Positions 1-9,208 of a DNA stretch of 64,000 nt are shown piece after piece (within the stretch, counting starts at the first letter, position 1; the number at the start of each line of letters is the position of its first letter). The DNA comes from Bradyrhizobium frederickii. Lineage in GTDB: Bacteria; Pseudomonadota; Alphaproteobacteria; Rhizobiales; Xanthobacteraceae. A program made the translations under genes and the position numbers. The notes below the pieces were generated by a model. That model saw nothing but the letters and a program-made list of their open reading frames with translations. It was not told the DNA's origin and did no database searches. Where the stretch lies: contig NZ_SPQS01000006.1 in assembly GCF_004570865.1 (NCBI RefSeq), forward strand, positions 334,484-398,483, given 5' to 3'.

Positions 1-78
1 GCTCCCGAGCGTAAGGGACCAAAAACCCGATCTGACCGGCCCTTCCTGGGTCTCGGCCTGTGTGATACTCGCCGTCAT
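1..78 (-). CDS. kup: Kup-type potassium uptake protein, N-terminus only (runs off the window)
   Basis: An open frame starts at an ATG at 78 and runs off the left edge after 26 codons. After a variable polar head, the last residues read GFWSLTLGS. In Kup/Trk-D potassium:proton symporters this leads directly into the first membrane helix (family pattern: LTLGSIGVV-GDIGTSPLYA). Only the head is visible, so the call rests on about nine residues. It lies downstream of motB on the same strand with a 223-base gap, so it probably has its own promoter. It could be another membrane protein with a similar leader. Confidence 0.65.
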   Translation of the reverse strand, partial: MTASITQAETQEGPVRSGFWSLTLGS

Positions 79-301
79 GAGGGTGGAAAACGCTTCTTCC
101 CTGGATTCGATCCGGCGCCTTTTGACGCTTCCGATGTGCCTGTCAATCGGCGCACCACCATAGCAGGCGCCGAGCCGGATGCTGTGACGCCGCAGCCACG
201 CTCATCGCCGGCGCGACGACATGCCTCAGGTAGGATGGTAGCGCAAGGGGGTCAGCTTCCGGGCATGATCGCGTCGGAAGGCCGATGCTCACCGCGTCCG
301 G

Positions 302-1132
302 TCACGGCCTCAGATTCGGCGGCAGCGGCGGATCCTCGCGCATCAGGGTGATGGTCACCCGCCGGTTGGCTGCGAGCGAGGGATCGTCCGGAAACAGCGG
401 CTGGGTGTCCGCCTTGCCGGCGACGGCGAAGATGTGCGACGGCGGCAGGCCCTCGCGTTCGAGAATCTGACGCACTGCATTGGCGCGGTCGGCCGACAGA
501 TCGAAGGCGCCGTAATCGCTGCGGTTCGGCACGAAGCCGGCCGCGGTGTGGCCGGCGATGGAGACGCGAAGCGGCGTGGCCTTGAGCGGAATTGCGAGCT
601 TCTCGACCAGGCGGCGGGTGCGGTCATAGGGCACCTTGGAGCCGTCGGCGAACATCGAGCGGCCGTCCTGATCGACGATCTCCAGGTTGAGCCCCTGCTT
701 GGTCTCCTCGAACATGATGTGCTTGGACATCTCGGTCAGCTCCGGCATGTCCTGCAACGCCTGGCGCAGCGAGGCTGCGGCGAGCGCGAAATTGCGGTCG
801 ACCTTGATCTTCGCGCCGGACGTCTTGTTGCGGTCTTCCTGGTCCGGCGTCGGGGTGTTGGAGGCATCTTCGGGCTGGATGTGATCGACGTTCTTCAGCC
901 GCGGGCGGGTCGGCAGGCCGTCGGATTCGACGATGCCGGCATAGCGCGCTTCGCTCTGCACGCCGAAGGCGTCGCGCATCGAGCCGGCGACGATCTTCAG
1001 CTTGTTGGCGTCCTGGGTCGAGAACGCCACCAGCATGACGAAGAAGCTCATCATCAGGCCCATGAGGTCGGCGAAGGTCACGAACCAGCCGTGACCGCCG
1101 CCGTGCGCATCGCCGCGTTTCTTCTTGGCCAT
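302..1132 (-). CDS. motB: Flagellar stator protein MotB
   Basis: This is the peptidoglycan-anchoring half of the ion-driven flagellar stator. The 276-residue protein has a basic N-terminus and one membrane helix (about residues 16-40) carrying the ion-binding aspartate D22 in the FADLMG context. A long periplasmic linker follows, then a C-terminal OmpA-like peptidoglycan-binding domain (about 150-270, with the SADRANAVRQIL segment and a final NRRVTITL). The length is typical of MotB. The ATG at 1132 has an AGGAT-type ribosome site and begins 23 bases after the motA stop, so the two are co-transcribed. The ion (proton or sodium) cannot be decided from sequence alone. Confidence 0.92.
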   Translation of the reverse strand: MAKKKRGDAHGGGHGWFVTFADLMGLMMSFFVMLVAFSTQDANKLKIVAGSMRDAFGVQSEARYAGIVESDGLPTRPRLKNVDHIQPEDASNTPTPDQEDRNKTSGAKIKVDRNFALAAASLRQALQDMPELTEMSKHIMFEETKQGLNLEIVDQDGRSMFADGSKVPYDRTRRLVEKLAIPLKATPLRVSIAGHTAAGFVPNRSDYGAFDLSADRANAVRQILEREGLPPSHIFAVAGKADTQPLFPDDPSLAANRRVTITLMREDPPLPPNLRP

Positions 1133-1155
1133 GGCCTAGATCCTGGGGCGCGCGA

Positions 1156-1929
1156 TCAGGCCGGCACCGGCTCGCCCTCGGCATTCCGATGCTTCTCCGG
1201 CAGATAGGCCAGCAGCATTTCGCGCACCAAGGTCGGGCTCTTGGAGTCGCGGATCATCAGGATGCCGTCGATGATCAGGGTGCGATTGGTCTCCTCGTCG
1301 AGCAGCTTGCCGTGCAGCTTGTCGGCGATCGGCAGACAGAACAGGTTCGCGACCAGCGCGCCGTAAAGCGTGGCGAGCAGCGCCGTCGCCATGAACGGGC
1401 CGAGCTTGGAGGGGTCCGTCATGTTGGCGAACATCTGCACCATGCCGATCAGGGTGCCGATCATGCCGAAGGCCGGGGCGCAGTCGCCGATGGCGCGGTA
1501 GATCTTGCTGCCCTCGTCGAGGTGCATCAGGAAGTTGTCGCGGTCGCGCTCCAGATTGTCGCGGATGAAGTCGAGGTCGTAGCCGTCGGCGACGTAGCGG
1601 ATGCCCTTGGCGAGGAAGGGCTCGTCGGTCTCGACCTTTTCGAGGCCGACCGGACCCTGCTTGCGGGCGATCTCGGCGATGCGGGCGAGCTCGTCGACGA
1701 GGTCGTGCGCCGACAGCCGGCTCATGGTGAAGGCGAACTTGGCGCCGAGCGGAAGGCCGTGCAGAAGCGCGCTGAGCGGAAAGCGGATCATGGTGGCGGA
1801 GATCGAGCCGCCGAAGATGATGATCATGGCATGTTCGGAGATGAACATGTGGAGATCGCCGCCCATGAAGATCATCATCGTGATGACGATGATGCCTGCA
1901 ATGAGGCCAACGCTCGTCATAATATCCAT
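1156..1929 (-). CDS. motA: Flagellar stator protein MotA
   Basis: This is the membrane channel partner of MotB. It has four hydrophobic segments, two near the N-terminus (about residues 3-45) and two after a large cytoplasmic loop. The MotA/TolQ/ExbB-family segment PAFGMIGTLIGMVQMF contains the conserved proline of the channel helix. The loop carries the charged residues expected to contact the rotor. The ATG at 1929 is preferred over an in-frame TTG at 1941 because GGAG lies six bases before it. The resulting 257 residues are close to the PomA-like MotA length. It is the first gene of a motA-motB operon. No other flagellar gene is in the window, so this looks like an isolated stator locus. 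Confidence 0.92.
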   Translation of the reverse strand: MDIMTSVGLIAGIIVITMMIFMGGDLHMFISEHAMIIIFGGSISATMIRFPLSALLHGLPLGAKFAFTMSRLSAHDLVDELARIAEIARKQGPVGLEKVETDEPFLAKGIRYVADGYDLDFIRDNLERDRDNFLMHLDEGSKIYRAIGDCAPAFGMIGTLIGMVQMFANMTDPSKLGPFMATALLATLYGALVANLFCLPIADKLHGKLLDEETNRTLIIDGILMIRDSKSPTLVREMLLAYLPEKHRNAEGEPVPA

Positions 1930-2226
1930 GGGAGACTCCAACGCGTACGCAACAACGGCCGTCCTGGCCGCTGGCGCGGCCCAACCCCGAACCGCATCGG
2001 AAACCCTAGAGCGCCGCCCTTAAAGCCGCGTAAAGGTTAAGTTGAGCCGGCGCGCCGGACCGGCGCAACGCGCCACAATGAAGCCGGCTTTGCCGCTTGC
2101 CGACAGCAATCTCAACGCTTCACTAACCATAAATGCGCCACGGACGATGATGTCTTCGCCGTCCGGGCGGCGGTTTCATCAACACGTCAGCCGTTTGGCC
2201 GATACAAGAGCATCGAAGGGGCTCCC

Positions 2227-2907
2227 ATGATTTTCTGGCTAGCGAGCGCGATGGGATTGGCCATCGCCTATCTCCTCGGTTCTGTACCCACCGGCTATCT
2301 CGCAGGGAAACTGCTGAGGGGTATCGACATTCGAAAGCACGGCTCCAAGTCGACCGGCGCGACAAATGTGTTGCGCATCCTTGGAAAATGGCCTGCGCTG
2401 GCTGTGCTTCTGGTCGATGTGCTCAAAGGGGCCGCGGCAATCGTCTGCGCCCGCTGGTTCTTTGGCTGGGTCTTCACGTTTCCATCAGGCACGCCACCGG
2501 CCGCGCTCGATCAGCAAGGCTGGATAGTCTGGGCCGTGTGTCTTGCTGGACTTGCCGCGTTGCTGGGACACGCCCTTTCGATTTGGCTGAACTTCACGGG
2601 CGGCAAATCCGCAGCGACTGGGCTCGGCGTCCTGCTTGCGATGTCCTGGCCCGTCGGCCTCGGGGCGGCAATCGCCTTTGCGGTCGCATTGGCCCTCTCG
2701 CGCATCGTCTCGCTGGGCTCGATATTGGCCGCGCTGACGGCGATCGCCCTCGTCTGCATCCTCGATCAACCGTTGCCTTATCGATTGCTGGTGATTGCAG
2801 GTGGCATCTATGTGATCGTGCGCCACCGCGGCAACATTCAGCGCCTGCTGGCCGGGACAGAGCCACGGTTCGGGCAATTCAGTCCGGAACCGCGGGCGGA
2901 AGCGTAA
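2227..2907 (+). CDS. plsY: Glycerol-3-phosphate acyltransferase PlsY
   Basis: This enzyme transfers an acyl group from acyl phosphate to glycerol 3-phosphate, the first step of membrane phospholipid synthesis, in the inner membrane. The 226-residue polytopic protein shows the three PlsY motifs: the N-terminal GSVPTGYL, then a basic stretch leading to GSKSTGATN (about 39-47), and HALSIWLNFTGGK (about 118-130). It is slightly longer than the usual 200 residues because of a loop after the second helix. The start is supported by AAGGGG just upstream. The phosphatidylethanolamine genes psd and pssA lie 2 kb away on the other strand, so this is a loose phospholipid neighbourhood rather than an operon. 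Confidence 0.92.
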   Translation: MIFWLASAMGLAIAYLLGSVPTGYLAGKLLRGIDIRKHGSKSTGATNVLRILGKWPALAVLLVDVLKGAAAIVCARWFFGWVFTFPSGTPPAALDQQGWIVWAVCLAGLAALLGHALSIWLNFTGGKSAATGLGVLLAMSWPVGLGAAIAFAVALALSRIVSLGSILAALTAIALVCILDQPLPYRLLVIAGGIYVIVRHRGNIQRLLAGTEPRFGQFSPEPRAEA

Positions 2908-3065
2908 GGGGCTGCGCGCTCGCGGTCGACGCTGGGCTTCCGAAGCGAGACGAGTCCCGGGAGCGCCGGTCGGCGGCCGACTGCGGCCCTGCGCCACGGG
3001 CGAAACGAAGGACGATCTGCTATCCTATAGCCTGCGGCAGGGCCCAATCGCGGGAGCGATTTGCA

Positions 3066-3359
3066 ATGTTGACGCTGTTCAGTGTTCTCACCGCGCTGCC
3101 GGCGGTGCTGGCGCTCCACCTGCTCGAGCCGCAGCTGGTCCTGCCGGCATTCAGCGCCCTGCTGTTCGTCGAGGCCGCCTTCGCCGTGATCGCAGCGCGG
3201 TTGATTCACAGTCCCGACAACTCGGACGACATTACCCTGTGGGATTTCGCCGGCGGCTTCACCCTGATCGGATGCGCCGCCGCAATGTTCGGAGAGCCGG
3301 ACCAGGCTGCCCTGTTCCTGACCGAACAAGGCAGCGCGCGACCGGCGTCATCGCCGTAA
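3066..3359 (+). CDS. Small integral membrane protein of unknown function
   Basis: The 97-residue protein has about three hydrophobic segments (residues 2-17, 24-43 and 60-75) separated by short polar turns; the first two are almost continuous. The ATG at 3066 is chosen because GGGAG sits about ten bases upstream and the hydrophobic sequence begins immediately after it. The frame stays open far upstream, but that part reads as non-coding shadow. The stop is two bases from the stop of the convergent RraA-like gene. I do not recognise a family. The gene is supported by its ribosome site and clean membrane topology only. Confidence 0.65.
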   Translation: MLTLFSVLTALPAVLALHLLEPQLVLPAFSALLFVEAAFAVIAARLIHSPDNSDDITLWDFAGGFTLIGCAAAMFGEPDQAALFLTEQGSARPASSP

Positions 3360-3361
3360 GC

Positions 3362-4081
3362 TCAGTGGATCTCCGCCGAGCGCTTCAGCGCGGCTTTCAG
3401 CTTCTCAAGCGAGAAGTCGGGACTGCGTGCGATCTCCAGGATCGGCGTCTCGCGGCGGCCGCAGAGTTCGGCAGCCTCAGGCAGCTTTGCCGCGACGTCG
3501 AGCGGGATCACGATGGCGCCGTGCCGGTCGGCGTGGATCAGGTCGTCGGACCTCACGGTCATGCCGGCGACGCGAACCTCGCCGCCAAAACTCTCGGCAT
3601 GGACCCAGGCGTGCGACGGGCCGATCGAGCCGGCCAGCGCCTGGAAGCCCGGCGCCCATTGCGGAATGTCGCGGATCGAGCCGTCGGTGACGACGCCGAG
3701 GCAGCCGAGCGCCTTGTGCACGTTGCTCTGCACCTCGCCCCAGAACGCGCCGTAGCCGACGTCGGGACCGTCGATGTCCTGGATCACGGAGATACGCGGC
3801 CCATGGCCGGTGCCGACATATTCGTAATATTCGATGCGGCGCTTCGACTGCTCCTCGGCGGGAAGCGAGGATTTCAGCACCGAGCGGATCGCAACCGTAC
3901 GGGCATAGCCGACGATCGGCGGCAAATCGGGGAACGGGCAGACCAGCTGCTTGGTGGTGTAGCCGATCAGCCGGCGCTCGGGCGCCACGATCTCCATGGC
4001 ATTGCAGATCGTCGGCGTGTCGTAGCGGCCCAGCGCTTCGAGGACGGCAGCGGGCAGCGGCCCGGTCGCTTTATCGGTCAC
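3362..4081 (-). CDS. RraA-family protein (HMG/CHA aldolase-like)
   Basis: This is a member of the RraA/4-hydroxy-4-methyl-2-oxoglutarate aldolase family, which cleaves pyruvate-yielding hydroxy acids with a divalent metal. The family also contains the RNase E inhibitor RraA and proteins once named dimethylmenaquinone methyltransferases. The 239-residue protein has the family core VVTDGSIRD (131-138) with the substrate Arg137 and metal-linked Asp138, and an upstream GEVQ region. Retention of the Arg-Asp pair favours an enzyme over a pure RNase E regulator. It stands alone between a small membrane protein and pssA, so the context does not reveal the substrate. Confidence 0.82.
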   Translation of the reverse strand: MTDKATGPLPAAVLEALGRYDTPTICNAMEIVAPERRLIGYTTKQLVCPFPDLPPIVGYARTVAIRSVLKSSLPAEEQSKRRIEYYEYVGTGHGPRISVIQDIDGPDVGYGAFWGEVQSNVHKALGCLGVVTDGSIRDIPQWAPGFQALAGSIGPSHAWVHAESFGGEVRVAGMTVRSDDLIHADRHGAIVIPLDVAAKLPEAAELCGRRETPILEIARSPDFSLEKLKAALKRSAEIH

Positions 4082-4203
4082 GGCGTTCTCTCCCAGATTG
4101 GCGGCGCTGATTGACGCGATGCCGCCGTCACAGGGCGATATAGCCGAGATCGGGTCTCAACCCAACTCGGCGGGCCTCATGGCAGATATCCGCGTGTCGC
4201 TGC

Positions 4204-5085
4204 TCAGTGCAGCCGTCCGGGCCGGTCGTCCTCGTGCGGCGGCTCCGACAAATTGGTCAGCGTCGGCGCTGAGGGCGGCGAGGAGACCTCGTCTCCCGCG
4301 GGCGCGGCAGACTCCATCGCGCGGGCCTGATCGCGATAGGATTTGTAGCCGAGCGGCAAAGCGAGAAGATACAGCACCGTGCCGATCGACAGCACGTGCC
4401 AGGGATAGGCGATCAAGAGCGCGATGAAGACGATCACCCCGACGAAGGCCGGCAGCACCAGCTCCGGCGGCACGCGCATGCGCTTGGTCTTGCCGGAGAA
4501 CACCGGCAGGCGCGACACCATCAGGAAGGCGATCAGAAGCGTATAGGCCGCCGTCACCACCGCAGGCATGCGGCCGAGATCGAGGAAAGCGACATAGATC
4601 GGCAGCAGCACGGTGATCGCGCCGGCCGGCGCCGGCACGCCGGTGAAGAAATTGGCGGCGAAGGCCGGCTTGTTGGGATCGTCCATGGTGGCGTTGAAGC
4701 GTGCCAGGCGCAGGCCGCCGGAAATCGCGAACACCATGGCGGCGATCCAGCCGGCATTGCCGAGCTCGTGCAGCTGCCAGAAATACAGCATCAGACCGGG
4801 CGCGACGCCGAAATTGACGAAATCGGCGAGGCTGTCGAGCTCGGCGCCGAACTTGGACTGGCCCTTGATCATGCGCGCGATGCGCCCGTCGATACCGTCG
4901 AGCGCGGCCGCGAACACGATGGCATAGACCGCGAGCGACATCCGCCCTTCGATCGACAGCCGGATCGAGGTCAGGCCGGCACAGATCGCCAGCAGCGTGA
5001 TGACGTTGGGCACCAGCATCCGGACCGGAATCGGGCGGAACCGCCGGCGGCGCGCATCGGGATCCTTGAAGTCATAGGGCGTCAT
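4204..5085 (-). CDS. pssA: CDP-diacylglycerol--serine O-phosphatidyltransferase PssA
   Basis: PssA makes phosphatidylserine from CDP-diacylglycerol and serine in the membrane, feeding Psd. The complete CDP-alcohol phosphotransferase signature is present: D63-x2-D66-G67-x2-A70-R71-x8-G80-x3-D84-x3-D88. It is followed by about six further hydrophobic segments. At 293 residues it is a typical type II (membrane) alphaproteobacterial PssA with a polar, proline-rich C-terminal tail. It lies 86 bases downstream of psd on the same strand, the usual order for this pathway, with a hairpin in the gap. Confidence 0.94.
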   Translation of the reverse strand: MTPYDFKDPDARRRRFRPIPVRMLVPNVITLLAICAGLTSIRLSIEGRMSLAVYAIVFAAALDGIDGRIARMIKGQSKFGAELDSLADFVNFGVAPGLMLYFWQLHELGNAGWIAAMVFAISGGLRLARFNATMDDPNKPAFAANFFTGVPAPAGAITVLLPIYVAFLDLGRMPAVVTAAYTLLIAFLMVSRLPVFSGKTKRMRVPPELVLPAFVGVIVFIALLIAYPWHVLSIGTVLYLLALPLGYKSYRDQARAMESAAPAGDEVSSPPSAPTLTNLSEPPHEDDRPGRLH

Positions 5086-5127
5086 GGCTCGTCCTCACCT
5101 TGAGGCGAGATATAGCAAGCCGCGCCC

Positions 5128-5150
5128 CCCTCCGCCATTGCGACGGAGGG
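5128..5150. other. Hairpin between psd and pssA
   Basis: A seven-base perfect stem (CCCTCCG at 5128-5134 with CGGAGGG at 5144-5150) and a nine-base loop lie in the 86-base gap between psd and pssA. There is no T-tract on either strand. It could attenuate or process the transcript rather than terminate it. The strength was judged by eye. Confidence 0.35.
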
Positions 5151-5171
5151 CCATCGCGGACCGACTATTGG

Positions 5172-5870
5172 TTAATTGGCGCGGTAGGTCCGGCTGGGGT
5201 CGTCGACGGCAAGATCGGCCAGAATCGTTTCGCCGGCGATGGCGGTCTGCCCTTCCGAGACCAGCGCCTTGGTCCCCACAGGCAGATAGACGTCGAGCCG
5301 CGAGCCGAAGCGGATCAGGCCGAAGCGCTCGCCGGTGCCGATCGCCTGGCCTTCCCGGACGAAGCAGACGATGCGCTTGGCGACGAGACCTGCAATCTGC
5401 ACCACGCCGATGCGAGCCGTCGGTGTCGAGATGACCAGCGAGTTGCGCTCGTTGTCCTCGCTGGCCTTGTCGAGCTCGGCATTGATGAAGAGTCCGGGCC
5501 GGTAGGCGATGCGGTCCACCCTCCCCGCGACGGGCGCGCGGTTCACGTGACAATTGAACACGCTCATGAACACCGAAATGCGCGGCAGCGGCCGGTCGCC
5601 GAGGCCGAGCTCGGCCGGCGGCAGCGCCATGGTGATCATCGAGACGCGGCCGTCGGCCGGCGACACCACCAGCCCCTCGCGCACCGGCGTCACGCGCACG
5701 GGATCGCGGAAGAACAGCGCGCACCACACGGTCAGGATCGTGCCGATCCAGCCCAGAGGCGACCACAGCCAGAACAGGATTAGGCTTGCCAGCGCAAAGC
5801 CGCCGATGAAGGGATAGCCCTCCTTGTGGATCGGCGGGATCTGACGCTGGATCGAATCGAGAATGGACAT
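5172..5870 (-). CDS. psd: Phosphatidylserine decarboxylase proenzyme
   Basis: Psd converts phosphatidylserine to phosphatidylethanolamine using a pyruvoyl group made by self-cleavage. In this 232-residue short-form protein the cleavage site is Gly189-Ser190 within [11 protein letters not shown], so Ser190 would become the pyruvoyl residue. The N-terminal membrane segment (about 22-55) and the conserved FNCHVNRAP segment (105-113) fit the family. The start at 5870 gives a full-length protein. Its partner pssA follows on the same strand. Together with plsY nearby this covers the end and the beginning of phosphatidylethanolamine synthesis. Confidence 0.94.
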   Translation of the reverse strand: MSILDSIQRQIPPIHKEGYPFIGGFALASLILFWLWSPLGWIGTILTVWCALFFRDPVRVTPVREGLVVSPADGRVSMITMALPPAELGLGDRPLPRISVFMSVFNCHVNRAPVAGRVDRIAYRPGLFINAELDKASEDNERNSLVISTPTARIGVVQIAGLVAKRIVCFVREGQAIGTGERFGLIRFGSRLDVYLPVGTKALVSEGQTAIAGETILADLAVDDPSRTYRAN

Positions 5871-5945
5871 CGTTATCTGCCGCTCGGGGTTGATGGCGCA
5901 GGTCGCGCGGGCCTGTTTAGGCCAGAGTTGGGACCGGAGACAAGG

Positions 5946-7895
5946 TCACACCGCCGCCGCAGGCGTCGTCAGGGCGTCATCGACCGGGGGCGGCTCCCGG
6001 TTGGGGGCCTCGCCGGTATCGGCCATCTTGGCCAGCTTCTCGCGCGCCGCCTCGGCCTCGCGCTGCCTGTTCCACATGCTGGCATAGAGGCCGCCATGGG
6101 CGAGCAGCCTGGCGTGGGTCCCCCGCTCGGCGATGCGGCCCTGATCCAGCACGATGATTTCGTCGGCCCCGACGATGGTCGAGAGCCGGTGCGCGATCAC
6201 CAGCGAGGTGCGGTTCTTCGCCACGCGGTCGAGCGCGCCCTGGATCTCGTGCTCGGTGTGGGTATCGAGCGCCGAGGTCGCCTCGTCCAGCACCAGGATC
6301 GGCGGCGCCTTCAAGACGGTGCGCGCGATCGCGACGCGCTGCTTCTCGCCGCCCGACAGCTTGAGCCCGCGCTCCCCGACCTGGGTCTCGTAGCCCTTCG
6401 GCGCCATGCGGATGAAATGATCGATCTGCGCCAGTTGCGCGGCTTCCTCGACCTCGGCATCGCTGGCGTCCCAGCGACCGTAGCGGATGTTATAGCGAAT
6501 GGTGTCGTTGAACAGCACGGTATCCTGCGGCACCATGCCGATCGAGGCGCGGAGCGAATCTTGCGTCACCGCGCGAATGTCCTGGCCGTCGATCAGTATC
6601 CTGCCGCCGGAGACGTCATAGAGGCGGAACAGAAGGCGCGAGATGGTCGACTTGCCGGCGCCCGACGGGCCGACGATGGCGACGGTCTTGCCGGCCGGCA
6701 CCTCGAAGCTGATGCCCTTGAGGATCGGCCGCGCCGGCTCATAGGCGAAGCGCACGTCCTCGAAGCGCACGGTGCCGGCGGAGATGACCAGCGGCTCGGC
6801 ATCGGGCGCGTCCTTGATCTCGGCCTCGCGGCCGAGCACGCCGAACATCTTCTCGATGTCGATGATCGCCTGCTTGATCTCGCGATAGACCATGCCCATG
6901 AAGTTCAGGGGCTGGTAGAGCTGGATCATCATGGCGTTGACCAGCACGAAATCGCCGACCGTGTTGGTGCCGTTGCGCACGCCGATCGCGCACATCAGCA
7001 TGGTCGCGGTCAGGCCCAGCGTGAAGATCACCGCCTGGCCGGTATTCAGCACCGCGAGCGAGGTGTAGCTGCGGACGCTCGCTTCCTCGTAGCGCTCCAC
7101 CGATTTGTCGTAGCGCTTCGCCTCGCGCGCCTCGGCGCTGAAATATTTCACGGTCTCGTAGTTGAGCAGCGAGTCGATCGCCTTGGTGTTCGCCTCGGTG
7201 TCGGAATCGTTCATCTTGCGGCGGATGCCGATCCGCCACTCGGTCGCGATGTAGGTGTAGTACATGTAGAGCGCGACCATGATCAGGGTGGCGACCACGT
7301 AACGCCAGTCGAACTGCCAGAGCAGCACGGCCATCAGCAGCGAGACCTCGACGATGGTCGGGATCAGCTGCAGGATCACCATGCGGACGATCACCTCGAT
7401 GCCCTCGCGGCCGCGCTCGAGCACGCGGGTCAGGCCGCCGGTCTTGCGCTCGAGGTGGAAGCGCAGCGACAGCTCGTGCATGTGGATGAAGGTGATGGTG
7501 GCGAGCTTGCGCACCGCATGCATGGCGACGCGCGCGAAGATGCCGTCGCGCCATTGCGTCAGCAGCGCCATCAGGATGCGCATCACGCCGTAGCTCGCGG
7601 TCAGCAACAACGGCGAGGCGATCACCCAGAGCTGCCAATTGTCGGCCTGCACCGGCGCCGAGTTGGCGCCGGTCAGCGCGTCCGTCGCCCATTTGAAGCT
7701 GAACGGTACCGCGAGCGTGATCAGCTTGGCCGCGAGCAGCAGCACCAGCGACCAGACCACGCGCATCTTCAGGTCGAAGCGGTCGCCCGGCCAGATATAG
7801 GGCCACAGATGCGCCAGCGTGCCCATCAGCGTCCCCTGCTCGGGCGGGCCGCCGGCGGGAACGTCGGCGCCGTCGAACGATTGAGGTTGGTCCAT
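5946..7895 (-). CDS. Atm1/HMT1-type ABC exporter (fused permease and ATPase)
   Basis: This is a half-transporter that acts as a homodimer in the inner membrane. An N-terminal transmembrane domain (about residues 40-340) is followed by an ATPase domain with Walker A GPSGAGKST (409-417), the LSGGEKQR signature (from about 513) and Walker B ILVLDEATS. Its permease region resembles the mitochondrial Atm1/ABCB7 and bacterial heavy-metal or glutathione-conjugate exporters, including the ETVKYFSAEA segment typical of that group. At about 650 residues the length fits. The ATG at 7895 is used; a TTG one codon earlier is possible. The likely cargo is a glutathione-derived compound, but that comes from the family only. 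Confidence 0.88.
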   Translation of the reverse strand: MDQPQSFDGADVPAGGPPEQGTLMGTLAHLWPYIWPGDRFDLKMRVVWSLVLLLAAKLITLAVPFSFKWATDALTGANSAPVQADNWQLWVIASPLLLTASYGVMRILMALLTQWRDGIFARVAMHAVRKLATITFIHMHELSLRFHLERKTGGLTRVLERGREGIEVIVRMVILQLIPTIVEVSLLMAVLLWQFDWRYVVATLIMVALYMYYTYIATEWRIGIRRKMNDSDTEANTKAIDSLLNYETVKYFSAEAREAKRYDKSVERYEEASVRSYTSLAVLNTGQAVIFTLGLTATMLMCAIGVRNGTNTVGDFVLVNAMMIQLYQPLNFMGMVYREIKQAIIDIEKMFGVLGREAEIKDAPDAEPLVISAGTVRFEDVRFAYEPARPILKGISFEVPAGKTVAIVGPSGAGKSTISRLLFRLYDVSGGRILIDGQDIRAVTQDSLRASIGMVPQDTVLFNDTIRYNIRYGRWDASDAEVEEAAQLAQIDHFIRMAPKGYETQVGERGLKLSGGEKQRVAIARTVLKAPPILVLDEATSALDTHTEHEIQGALDRVAKNRTSLVIAHRLSTIVGADEIIVLDQGRIAERGTHARLLAHGGLYASMWNRQREAEAAREKLAKMADTGEAPNREPPPVDDALTTPAAAV

Positions 7896-8087
7896 CAAGA
7901 AGCCTGAAAGCCCACCGGATGCGGGCGTCGTCGAGATTTACGATTTTCGCCTGTCATATAGAGCCTTCCCGATGCCAGCGCACCCCGTCAAATGGCGAAT
8001 CTTCGATTGTTTGCCGCGATTTACCGGTAGATTTCCGGGAGTATCGAATCACCGATTAGGCTTGACGCCTCTTCGCTGCAATGCATC

Positions 8088-8702
8088 ATGGCACCAATGA
8101 GCACGATCAAAACCGTCTGTGTCTATTGCGGCTCCGGCCCCGGAACCAATCCCAACTTCATCGAAGCGGCAAAGGCGCTCGGCAAAGCGCTGGCGGATAG
8201 CAAGATCCGCCTCGTTTATGGCGGCGGCTCGCTCGGGCTGATGGGGGCGGTCGCAACCTCCGTGCTCGATCACGGCGGCACCGTCACCGGCATCATCCCC
8301 GACTTCCTGCGGATGCGCGAGAACGCGCTGACGCGCGTCCAGGAGATGGTCGTCACGCCCGACATGCACGAGCGCAAGCGGCTGATGTTCGAGCGCTCCG
8401 ACGCCTTCGTCGCCCTGCCCGGCGGGCTCGGCACGCTCGAGGAGCTGGTCGAGCAATTGACCTGGCAGCAGCTCGGCCGTCACGCCAAGCCCGTGCTGCT
8501 CGCCAATATCGACAATTTCTGGGAGCCGCTGTTCTCTCTGGTGGCGCACATGCGCCAAACCGAATTCATCCGGGCCGGCCTCACCGTCGATATCCTGAAG
8601 GCCGACAAGGTCGAGGAGATCGTTCCGCGACTGCGCGCCGCTGCTGCGCAGATTTCGGACAGCCAGCTCGATCTCGCGCCCGACGTGGCGCGCCGGCTCT
8701 AA
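8088..8702 (+). CDS. LOG-family nucleoside 5'-monophosphate phosphoribohydrolase (TIGR00730)
   Basis: This protein belongs to the Rossmann-fold LOG family, which releases the base from nucleoside monophosphates; plant and some bacterial members thereby activate cytokinins. Family motifs are the N-terminal VYCGSGPG, GGGSLGLMG (about 46-54) and the catalytic PGGLGTLEE (about 110-118). The length (204 residues) is usual. A second ATG at 8097 (MSTIKT) is an equally good start and may be the true one, as no strong ribosome site marks the first. The TAA stop coincides with the first bases of a dispersed repeat. Whether it makes cytokinin in this organism is unknown. Confidence 0.88.
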   Translation: MAPMSTIKTVCVYCGSGPGTNPNFIEAAKALGKALADSKIRLVYGGGSLGLMGAVATSVLDHGGTVTGIIPDFLRMRENALTRVQEMVVTPDMHERKRLMFERSDAFVALPGGLGTLEELVEQLTWQQLGRHAKPVLLANIDNFWEPLFSLVAHMRQTEFIRAGLTVDILKADKVEEIVPRLRAAAAQISDSQLDLAPDVARRL

Positions 8703-8803
8703 AGCATCATCCGGAAAAGTGCGCAGCGGTTTTCCGAAAAGATCATGCTTAAACAACAACCTAGAGCGCGATGGCGATTCATCCTAATCGCATCGCGCTT
8801 TAG
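8702..8803. repeat. Dispersed two-palindrome intergenic repeat, copy 1
   Basis: This element of about 102 bases is built of two imperfect palindromes. The first pairs AGCATCAT..CCGGAAAA with TTTTCCG..GATCATGCT; the second pairs AAGCGCGATG-type arms (GAGCGCGATG with CATCGCGCTTTA). Near-identical copies lie at 49153-49257 and, shortened, at 37101-37186. This copy starts at the last base of the LOG-family stop codon and ends eight bases before the stop of the convergent VOC gene. It may double as a bidirectional terminator. Confidence 0.85.
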
Positions 8804-8811
8804 GCTGCCCG

Positions 8812-9189
8812 CTATCCCTGTGGAAACGTCACCGCCTCGATGCGGTTGCCGTCGGGATCGACGACGAAGGCCGCGTAGTAGCGCACGCGATCGTGCGGGC
8901 GGATGCCGGGCGCGCCGTCAGAGGTCCCGCCCGCGGCGAGAGCCGCGGCATGAAACGCATCGACCTCGTCCGTCGTCTTGGCGCGCAGGCAGATGTGCGC
9001 GCCGCTTTCCCGAGCTACAGGCGCCATGTTCTCGCGCAGATTGATCCAGAACTCGGGATAGGCCTTGCCGAAGCCGACCGTCCGCGGCCGCGCGACGAGG
9101 CGCGCAAGGCCGAGGGCTGCGAGCGTGGCCTCGTAGAATCTTGCGGCCCGCTCGAGATCGCTGACGCCGACGGAAATGTGGTCGATCAT
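8812..9189 (-). CDS. VOC-superfamily (glyoxalase-like) protein
   Basis: This 125-residue vicinal-oxygen-chelate protein begins MIDHISVGVSDLERAARFYE, the classic first beta-alpha-beta unit with the metal-ligand histidine (H4). A second unit ends in DPDGNRIEAVT, which carries the second-unit acidic ligand (E118 region). Two such units per chain would give one site per monomer or a domain-swapped dimer. Substrates of this superfamily (methylglyoxal, antibiotics, catechols) cannot be predicted here. It stands alone between two dispersed repeats. Confidence 0.82.
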   Translation of the reverse strand: MIDHISVGVSDLERAARFYEATLAALGLARLVARPRTVGFGKAYPEFWINLRENMAPVARESGAHICLRAKTTDEVDAFHAAALAAGGTSDGAPGIRPHDRVRYYAAFVVDPDGNRIEAVTFPQG

Positions 9190-9208
9190 TGGCCCCCTCC
9201 TCGCTCCG

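Noticed and set aside
5826..7907. 693-codon open frame on the plus strand
   Set aside because: Antisense to the ABC exporter, which has all its motifs on the other strand.
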